In this document: positions 1 to 4,429 of the stretch, in pieces
Numbering within the stretch: position 1 is the first letter of the stretch
How the letters are laid out: each line of letters begins with the position of its first letter
Assembly: GCA_016282215.1 (NCBI GenBank)
Contig: JAEEKC010000063.1
Coordinates: 1-5,262 of the forward strand
Reading direction: 5' to 3'
DNA: 5,262 bases
Origin: Lachnospiraceae bacterium
Lineage (GTDB): Bacteria > Bacillota > Clostridia > Lachnospirales > Lachnospiraceae
Notes under the pieces: generated by a model
The model's input: only the letters and a program-made list of their open reading frames with translations
What the model was told of the DNA's origin: nothing
Database searches by the model: none
Made by a program: the position numbers and the translations under genes

Positions 1-531
1 CGTGATGGTTCCGGAAGGAAGATTGGTTTCACCGTCCTGCATTCCCATTCCGAAGATAATGTTCTTTGCAGCCCAGGCGCCGCATTCCACAGCTTCCTTT
101 TTAAAGTGGTAGGTTTCACCGGCTTTCAGGGACAGTGTTTCGGAATAGAAACCGGTACCGGTATCGTTGATCTTGAGAAAGACCTTTTTGTCAATGCTCG
201 AGGTGATATCAAATTCGATGTTGTAGGTCGTGTTGTCTGTCAGGCCCAGGTTCATAATATTATATTGAAGGCCCCACAGTTCTCCGCCGAAGTTTGTTGC
301 CGTGATAACTGCCTTGCTTCCGTTTTCAGATAGATTGGCAACCGTTCCGCACCAGTCAGTCCCAACAAAGAAATCCTGCGCGGCCTGCTCTAAATTAATG
401 TAAGCGGCAGCGGTATCCGTTGGCTCTGCATAGGTGGTGATCATTGCCTGTGGAATGTTCATGGGTGCAAGAACCATTCCAAGACTCAGCATAGCTGATA
501 GAAGTTTTCTTGTTACAACTTTTCTTTTCAT
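1..531 (-). CDS. Secreted protein with CBM4/9-like carbohydrate-binding domain (N-terminal part, cut by window edge)
   Basis: Reading leftward from an ATG at 531-529, the frame stays open for 177 codons to the window edge, so the C-terminus is missing. The start is supported by a purine-rich ribosome site (AGGAAGG, then AAAAC before ATG). Residues 1-35 form a signal peptide: a basic start (MKRKVVTRK), a hydrophobic stretch, and a likely cut after TYA at residue 35, so the protein should be exported. Residues about 48-177 resemble the CBM4/9 beta-sandwich family. Visible hallmarks are a Trp at 60, the WGLQY segment at 86-90, the TYNIEFDI strand at 102-109, alternating hydrophobic strands, and a late GMGMQDG turn before a final strand. 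Such domains usually bind beta-glucans, xylan or cellulose and often sit in front of a glycoside hydrolase; that second part is inferred and not visible. It is divergent from a sugar ABC importer, which fits polysaccharide use. Two cysteines, 61 and 150, could form a disulfide. The export call is firm, the domain family fairly firm, the enzyme unknown. Confidence 0.8.
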   Translation of the reverse strand, partial: MKRKVVTRKLLSAMLSLGMVLAPMNIPQAMITTYAEPTDTAAAYINLEQAAQDFFVGTDWCGTVANLSENGSKAVITATNFGGELWGLQYNIMNLGLTDNTTYNIEFDITSSIDKKVFLKINDTGTGFYSETLSLKAGETYHFKKEAVECGAWAAKNIIFGMGMQDGETNLPSGTIT

Positions 532-653
532 GTTTTCCTTCCTTTCTTGATTTCATTTAGTAGTTTCGGCGCCGTATTTTCTGATTCATCGGGCTTTACG
601 CTACTGATTTGTTTGTCAGGTGTTTTTTTAGTTCTGTAGTTAAGAGTTTGTGT

Positions 654-663
654 GTTACGTAAC
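654..663. promoter_or_regulatory. Perfect 10-bp palindrome GTTACGTAAC, possible operator
   Basis: The site reads identically on both strands. It falls a few bases after the transcription start predicted for the minus-strand gene (about 669), a position where a bound dimer could block transcription. A 10-bp palindrome can arise by chance, and no regulator family is assigned. Confidence 0.25.
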
Positions 664-675
664 TTTCTGCTTCTG

Positions 676-681
676 ACTATA
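676..681 (-). promoter_or_regulatory. Candidate -10 box for the secreted CBM protein gene
   Basis: Read on the minus strand the hexamer is TATAGT, five of six matches to TATAAT. The -35 position (ATTTCA or TTTCAT at 16-18 bp) is poor, so any promoter here probably needs an activator. Transcription would start near 669, giving a leader of about 137 bases. A match this short in AT-rich DNA is only moderate evidence. Confidence 0.4.
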
Positions 682-731
682 AGAAAAAAAGGAATCTCAT
701 GAAATGTCTCTTTTTTTGTATTGGTATCATT

Positions 732-749
732 TTTTCACAACTTTTCACA
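732..749. repeat. Two direct copies of TTTTCACA spaced exactly 10 bp apart
   Basis: TTTTCACA occurs at 732-739 and again at 742-749, so the two copies lie on the same face of the helix. The pair is about 70-80 bp upstream of both predicted transcription starts, a typical place for an activator shared by divergent promoters. Tandem half-sites about one turn apart are typical of response regulators and some other activators. Which protein binds is unknown. Confidence 0.4.
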
Positions 750-807
750 CCTTAAAAAATGACACTAAAAAGAAATTCGTACCGTTTTTTTGTCATGGCG
801 GTTTTTC

Positions 808-813
808 TATAAT
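808..813 (+). promoter_or_regulatory. -10 box of the importer operon promoter
   Basis: This is a perfect TATAAT. The best-spaced -35 region (785-790) is only a run of T, and the closer TTGTCA at 790-795 leaves a 12-bp spacer, which is too short. Transcription would start near 820, giving an untranslated leader of about 118 bases before the ATG at 938. The combination of an ideal -10 and a poor -35 suggests a regulated, activator-dependent promoter. Confidence 0.6.
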
Positions 814-923
814 GGGGACCGTAAGCAGCAGATTCATCTGAGCAGAAAACGATCAATACTTTATGAAAAAGTCCGGTATGAAAATGCTGAATCAGAAACT
901 ACAGATAAACAAAAAAACAATTC

Positions 924-932
924 AGGAGGAGG
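924..932 (+). promoter_or_regulatory. Ribosome-binding site that decides the start of the sugar-binding lipoprotein
   Basis: AGGAGGAGG lies five bases before the ATG at 938. The frame is also open from in-frame ATGs at 863, 878 and 884, but none of those has a Shine-Dalgarno sequence. Starting at 938 also puts the basic and hydrophobic signal peptide at the very N-terminus, as a lipoprotein requires. Confidence 0.9.
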
Positions 933-937
933 AAAAC

Positions 938-2389
938 ATGAAACTTCGACAAATGACAGCACTGTTTTTAGCAGGCGCAATGACACTTTCGCTGACGGCC
1001 TGCGGGGGAAACGATTCACAAAAGGTAAGCGTTGCGGCAAAAGAGGATGCTTCGGCGGGGGAGACCGAAGAGAGTACGGCTGAAGAGATGGCCGATGTGG
1101 CAGACGCTGCCGTAGTAGGAGAGGAAGGCGACGAGAAACTGGTCATCTGGACGCTGGCAAAGGATCTTGAGACCTTTGCAGAACATTATGTAGAAACACA
1201 TGATGTACAGGTTGAGACAGTTGTCATTGAACCGGCAGATTACGCGACCAAGGTTCAGACCGCTTTGAACGGCGGACAGAAAGAACCGGATATCATCGTA
1301 GGCGAACCGCAGATGCTCGAAGATTTCTACGACGCACAGTATTTTGAGGATCTGAACCAGGCACCTTACAACGCACAGGATTATGAGGGGCAGATCGTTG
1401 ATTATGTATGGAAGGTCGGACAGGATTCGGAAGGGATCCAGAGAGCCATTTCCTATCAGATCACACCGGCAGGCGTTTATTACAGAAGAGATATCGCAAA
1501 GGAAGTGTTCGGCACGGATGATCCCGAAGAGATCGGCAAGCTGTTCAAGGATTACGCAACGATCCTCGATACCGCAAAGACATTAAAAGATAAAGGTTAT
1601 CGCATTTTTGCATCGGATGCTGAGATCAACTACTTCTCCGGCGATTCCGCATGGGTGGTAGACGGTCAGCTCAATGTCAACCAGGCACGTCTTGACTACA
1701 TGGATCTTGTGGTAGACCTGTATCAGAAAGACTACACCGCTTACGCAAATCAGTGGTCCACTCCCTGGTATCAGGCAATGGCAGGTGAGGTTCCGATCCT
1801 GACAGCGGATATCCAGAGCTATGCAGATGATTCTGTCAATGTTTGGGACGCAGAGCAGTTCGCAGAGGCAACCAAAGAGATGGAAAAAACGCAGGTGTTC
1901 GCATTTGGTCTTCCGAGCTGGGGCGTGCTCACACTTCGTGACAATGTTGGCGAGACGTCCGGAAACTGGGGCGTTTGCTCAGGTCCCGCTTACGGCTTCG
2001 GCGGCGGCACTTTCATCGGTATTTCCGCTCTTTCCGAGCACAAGCAGGCTGCATGGGATTTCCTGAAATGGGTTACTCTGGACGAAGAGACAGCAGAGTG
2101 GTGGATCGAGAAGTCTGAAGGCGACACTGTTTCACTGGTATCCGTACTTGATAAGCACAAAGATGATGAGAATGCTGTATACGGCAATGAGAAGATGTAT
2201 TCATTCTGGCTCAAACAGGCAGAGGGAATCGATTACTCCAAGGTTACCCGTTATGACAAGGTGATCAACGATGCTTGGGGACAGGCCTGCACAGCAGTTA
2301 AGATGGGTGAAAAGAACAAAGATGAAGCACTCAGCGAGTTCTATGATGTTGTGGAATCCACCTATCCTGATATCACGGTAAACAGATAA
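938..2389 (+). CDS. Sugar ABC transporter solute-binding lipoprotein (CUT1 family, SBP family 1)
   Basis: This 483-residue protein is an extracytoplasmic receptor that captures an oligosaccharide and delivers it to the membrane permeases encoded next door. Residues 1-22 are a lipoprotein signal with basic start, hydrophobic core and lipobox LTAC; Cys22 would be lipidated and anchored on the outer face of the membrane. Residues about 26-66 are an acidic, Ala/Glu-rich flexible tether. The family 1 binding fold starts at KLVIWTL (67-73). Further hallmarks are the PDIIVGEPQML segment near 117-127, YYRRDIAKEVFG at 181-192, and the late Gly/aromatic block GNWGVCSGPAYGFGGG at 342-357, followed by AAWDFLKWVT at 371-380. 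Length suits the family, whose members usually run 400-550 residues. The gene is first in the operon, behind a TATAAT promoter and a long leader. It is followed by a GC-rich hairpin that may keep its expression above that of the permeases. The sugar cannot be named; the divergent CBM protein hints at products of a plant or microbial glycan. Family call is firm, substrate unknown. Confidence 0.93.
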   Translation: MKLRQMTALFLAGAMTLSLTACGGNDSQKVSVAAKEDASAGETEESTAEEMADVADAAVVGEEGDEKLVIWTLAKDLETFAEHYVETHDVQVETVVIEPADYATKVQTALNGGQKEPDIIVGEPQMLEDFYDAQYFEDLNQAPYNAQDYEGQIVDYVWKVGQDSEGIQRAISYQITPAGVYYRRDIAKEVFGTDDPEEIGKLFKDYATILDTAKTLKDKGYRIFASDAEINYFSGDSAWVVDGQLNVNQARLDYMDLVVDLYQKDYTAYANQWSTPWYQAMAGEVPILTADIQSYADDSVNVWDAEQFAEATKEMEKTQVFAFGLPSWGVLTLRDNVGETSGNWGVCSGPAYGFGGGTFIGISALSEHKQAAWDFLKWVTLDEETAEWWIEKSEGDTVSLVSVLDKHKDDENAVYGNEKMYSFWLKQAEGIDYSKVTRYDKVINDAWGQACTAVKMGEKNKDEALSEFYDVVESTYPDITVNR

Positions 2390-2404
2390 GAACAAGACAT
2401 AAAC

Positions 2405-2434
2405 GGGGAAGGGCGGTATTTGCCGCCCGGCCCC
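2405..2434 (+). other. GC-rich intercistronic hairpin between binding-protein and permease genes
   Basis: GGGCGG at 2411-2416 pairs perfectly with CCGCCC at 2423-2428 around a six-base loop. After a 2x2 internal loop, GGGG at 2405-2408 pairs with CCCC at 2431-2434. No U-tract follows, so it is unlikely to be an efficient intrinsic terminator. In sugar importer operons, structures here commonly protect the upstream message from 3' decay and give more binding protein than permease; that role is inferred for this one. It ends 15 bases before the AGGAGG of the permease gene. Confidence 0.7.
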
Positions 2435-2459
2435 ACCGGTCTCATACACAGGAGGAAAC

Positions 2460-2534
2460 ATGAAAGCCATATCCATGAAACCCGGTTTATTGAAAGGTAT
2501 TTCCCTGAAAAGTACTGCAGTGAAAGTTTCTGCT
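2460..2534 (+). repeat. Degenerate 15-bp tandem repeat, five units, at the start of the MalF-type permease gene
   Basis: Units start at 2460, 2475, 2490, 2505 and 2520. Each begins NTGAAA (ATG, ATG, TTG, CTG, GTG, then AAA), and the remaining nine bases vary but are often pyrimidine-rich at the end. In protein each unit is hydrophobic residue, Lys, then three mostly small residues. The sixth unit at 2535 (GCGGAA) no longer fits. The regularity is direct from sequence; any function is unknown. Confidence 0.65.
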
Positions 2535-3470
2535 GCGGAAAAAACATCCGAAGTGGGGAAAGCCCGCGTGAAAAAGATGAAAAACGTCAATCATGCGGCA
2601 TATTATTTTGTCCTGCCGTTTGTGATCGTATTCGCCATCTTTTCCATCTATCCGGTAGTCCGGACCTTTTATTTAAGCTTTATGGACTACAAAGGATATG
2701 GCGAACCGACCTTTAACGGGCTGGCCAATTATGCGCGTGTTCTCCATGATAAGTTTTTCTGGAGGGCGCTGAAGAATACGCTCAAGATCTGGGGCGTCAA
2801 TATCATCCTGCAGCTGGGCATTGCCTTCCTTCTGACGGTGATCTTCAGCGATATCAAATACAAGATGGCCGGCCTTCCGGTCCTTCGGGCAGTGTATTAC
2901 CTGCCGAACCTGATCTCGACAGTTTCCGTAGCGTTTCTTTTTAAAACATTGCTGGACTGGCAGCACGGTACCTTCAATCAGATCCTGATGGCTTCGGGGC
3001 TGATGAAAACACCTGTCAACTGGATGGGAACGGTGGCCACGGCGCCGTATGTGGTTTCGGTTCTGGGCGCCTGGATGTGGTTCGGTAATTCCTTTATCGT
3101 CCTGATGGCAGGCGTGCAGGGCATTCCGAAGGATTATTTTGAGGCTGCGGCCATCGACGGCTCCGGCAGATGGAACACTTTTTTCAGGATCACGATCCCG
3201 CTCCTTCGTCCCATTTTGTTATATGTATTCGTGACTTCCCTGATCGGCGGACTGCAGTTGTTTGACTTGCCTTTCATGATGCAGGGTGCTGCCCCGGGCA
3301 CGATGGGAGAGCCTTCCGGAAGTTTGCAGACAGTGGTCATGTATCTGTATAAGTTCGGATTTGAGACGCATCAGGTCGGATATGCTTCCGCGATCGCATA
3401 TGTACTGTTCGCGATCATCCTGATCTTCTCGCTGATCCAGTTTCATTTTTTGGGCAAGGAGGATAATTAA
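2460..3470 (+). CDS. Sugar ABC transporter permease, MalF/UgpA type (CUT1 family)
   Basis: This 336-residue membrane protein is one of the two permease subunits that form the import channel. The start is supported by AGGAGG at 2450-2455, four bases before ATG. About six membrane segments are seen, near residues 47-69, 107-130, 141-165, 193-220, 250-270 and 310-330. The cytoplasmic ATPase-docking EAA loop is present: EAAAIDG at 228-234, with I-x-I-P nine residues later (usual form I-x-L-P). The N-terminus is odd: before the first membrane segment there are about 46 residues, Lys-rich, and the first 25 are built from five degenerate pentapeptides with Lys at 2, 7, 12, 17 and 22. A later in-frame ATG at residue 40 would give a more ordinary length but lacks a ribosome site, so I keep the first start. 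The gene is second in the operon, two bases before the partner permease. No ATPase gene is seen; a shared MsmK-type ATPase elsewhere is likely. The family call is firm and the sugar is unknown. Confidence 0.93.
   Translation: MKAISMKPGLLKGISLKSTAVKVSAAEKTSEVGKARVKKMKNVNHAAYYFVLPFVIVFAIFSIYPVVRTFYLSFMDYKGYGEPTFNGLANYARVLHDKFFWRALKNTLKIWGVNIILQLGIAFLLTVIFSDIKYKMAGLPVLRAVYYLPNLISTVSVAFLFKTLLDWQHGTFNQILMASGLMKTPVNWMGTVATAPYVVSVLGAWMWFGNSFIVLMAGVQGIPKDYFEAAAIDGSGRWNTFFRITIPLLRPILLYVFVTSLIGGLQLFDLPFMMQGAAPGTMGEPSGSLQTVVMYLYKFGFETHQVGYASAIAYVLFAIILIFSLIQFHFLGKEDN
3457..3462 (+). promoter_or_regulatory. Ribosome-binding site of the second permease, inside the end of the first
   Basis: AGGAGG lies in the last codons of the upstream permease, ten bases before the ATG at 3473. 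The two-base gap between the genes and this buried site suggest translational coupling, which would help make the two subunits in equal amounts. Confidence 0.75.
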
Positions 3471-3472
3471 AA

Positions 3473-4309
3473 ATGGCAGGCATAGGATATAAGTTCAAAA
3501 AAGGATTACTGTATTTGGTGCTTTTGATACTGGCGCTTGCATGCATACTGCCGTTCTGGCTTATGATCGTCAATTCCACCAGAAGCGGCGTGGAGATCAC
3601 GCATTCCTTCTCCTTCATCCCCGGCAGGCGCCTGATCGATAACTGGAAGCAGCTGTTCGGATATGTGAATCTCTTCAGAGGCCTTGTCAACAGCCTGAAG
3701 GTGGCGATCCCGGCGACCCTCTGCACGGCTTATTTTTCAGCAGTGACGGGATATGCAATGGCCATGTACAAGTTTAAGGGAAACAACCTGCTCTTTAAGA
3801 TCATCATCATTTTTATGATGATCCCGGCGCAGCTGTCCCTGATCGGATTTTACAACCTGTGTCAGAAGCTGCATCTGGTGGATACCTACATTCCGCTCAT
3901 CGTACCGGCGATCGCTTCACCCGGCATCGTATTTTTCCTGCGGCAGTACGTACAGGCGACGCTCCACAGATCACTGCTCGAAGCAGCCAGGATAGACGGA
4001 GCCAGTGAGTTTATGATCTTTCACAAGATCGTTCTGCCGATCATGGCGCCGGGCATCGCGACCATGTCCATCGGCGCATTCATCGGCAACTGGAACGCTT
4101 ATCTGGTGCCGCTGATATTACTGAACTCGCCAAAGAAGATGACACTTCCGGTCATGATCTCCACGCTCAATGCAGCGACGGATCTGCAGAAAAATCAAGG
4201 CGCCATTTATCTGGGCGTTGCCATATCCGTCATTCCGATCCTGATCGTATTTGCATTCTGCTCGAAGTACATCATCAGCAGTATTACATCAGGCAGTGTG
4301 AAAGAGTAA
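3473..4309 (+). CDS. Sugar ABC transporter permease, MalG type (CUT1 family)
   Basis: This 278-residue protein is the second channel subunit and should pair with the MalF-type permease just upstream. Length is normal for MalG-type permeases. About six hydrophobic segments lie near residues 11-34, 72-98, 105-128, 137-160, 190-215 and 246-268. The first is followed by the periplasmic NSTRSGVEI stretch typical of this subunit. The EAA loop that docks the ATPase is canonical: EAARIDG at 170-176, nine residues, then IVLP at 186-189. The sequence also has the characteristic late GNWNAYLVPL segment (206-215), seen in MalG-type subunits. The gene ends the operon: a long hairpin follows within 25 bases, and the next gene has its own promoter. 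No defect is seen. The family call is firm; the transported sugar must be inferred from the binding protein and is not known. Confidence 0.93.
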   Translation: MAGIGYKFKKGLLYLVLLILALACILPFWLMIVNSTRSGVEITHSFSFIPGRRLIDNWKQLFGYVNLFRGLVNSLKVAIPATLCTAYFSAVTGYAMAMYKFKGNNLLFKIIIIFMMIPAQLSLIGFYNLCQKLHLVDTYIPLIVPAIASPGIVFFLRQYVQATLHRSLLEAARIDGASEFMIFHKIVLPIMAPGIATMSIGAFIGNWNAYLVPLILLNSPKKMTLPVMISTLNAATDLQKNQGAIYLGVAISVIPILIVFAFCSKYIISSITSGSVKE

Positions 4310-4333
4310 TCTTCTAATAGACCCAATCACCAC

Positions 4334-4372
4334 GAAGGAGAGATGCTTATTTAAAAAGAGCATCTTTCCTTT
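4334..4372 (+). terminator. Long hairpin after the importer operon, probable terminator
   Basis: AGATGCT (4341-4347) pairs perfectly with AGCATCT (4359-4365) around an 11-base loop. GAAGGAG (4334-4340) continues the stem with TTCCTTT (4366-4372), using two G-U pairs, for 14 bp in total. The core seven-bp stem followed by TTTCCTTT looks like an intrinsic terminator with an interrupted U-tract; the fully extended stem has no U-run behind it, so termination may be partial. Its position just after the last importer gene and before a new promoter supports the call. Confidence 0.55.
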
Positions 4373-4393
4373 CGGCATTTGGAAGAATCGTTA

Positions 4394-4423
4394 CTGTCAA
4401 TCCTGATCATCGTATGTTATAAT
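4394..4423 (+). promoter_or_regulatory. Extended -10 promoter of the second binding-protein gene
   Basis: A perfect TATAAT at 4418-4423 is preceded by TG one base away (4415-4416), making an extended -10 element. CTGTCA at 4394-4399 matches TTGACA at four of six positions with an 18-bp spacer. With normal spacing transcription would begin at 4430, which is the A of the ATG start codon, so the message may lack a leader. Confidence 0.65.
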
Positions 4424-4429
4424 GGATCC

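Larger units (their letters stand above)
532..937. promoter_or_regulatory. Divergent intergenic control region between the secreted CBM protein and the importer operon
   Basis: This 406-base gap separates two genes transcribed away from each other and holds no convincing coding sequence. It is AT-rich compared with the flanking genes, with several A and T tracts. It contains a candidate -10 box for each direction, 676-681 on minus and 808-813 on plus, both without a good -35 box. Between them lie a one-turn direct repeat (732-749) and, just inside the minus transcript, a palindrome (654-663). The predicted leaders are about 137 bases for the minus gene and about 118 for the plus gene. Weak -35 boxes suggest activator dependence, but no regulator gene is in the window. 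I recognised no known riboswitch in either leader. Confidence 0.6.

Noticed and set aside
106..333. Plus-strand open frame of 75 codons
   Set aside because: It is the shadow of the signal-peptide and CBM4/9-like gene on the other strand and has no ribosome-binding site.
532..668. Possible riboswitch in the leader of the secreted protein gene, suggested by a GCGTAAAGCCC stretch slightly like c-di-GMP-I elements
   Set aside because: The other conserved parts and paired stems of that class are not found; only a five-bp AGTAG/CTACT pairing is visible.
583..838. Eight-base word GATTCATC present in both divergent leaders (583-590 and 831-838)
   Set aside because: One shared 8-mer between two stretches of this size is expected by chance.
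845..859. Possible CcpA catabolite-response site around AGAAAACGATCA
   Set aside because: Only the central CG and a few flanking bases fit the consensus; both outer half-site ends mismatch.
2201..2590. Minus-strand open frame of 129 codons across the end of the binding-protein gene and the intercistronic hairpin
   Set aside because: It is antisense to two firm genes and their spacer, with no ribosome site or domain pattern seen.
4336..4354. Tiny frame ATG CTT ATT TAA behind AAGGAGAG
   Set aside because: The spacing to ATG is too short, the peptide would have three residues, and the segment is better explained as the arm and loop of the terminator hairpin.
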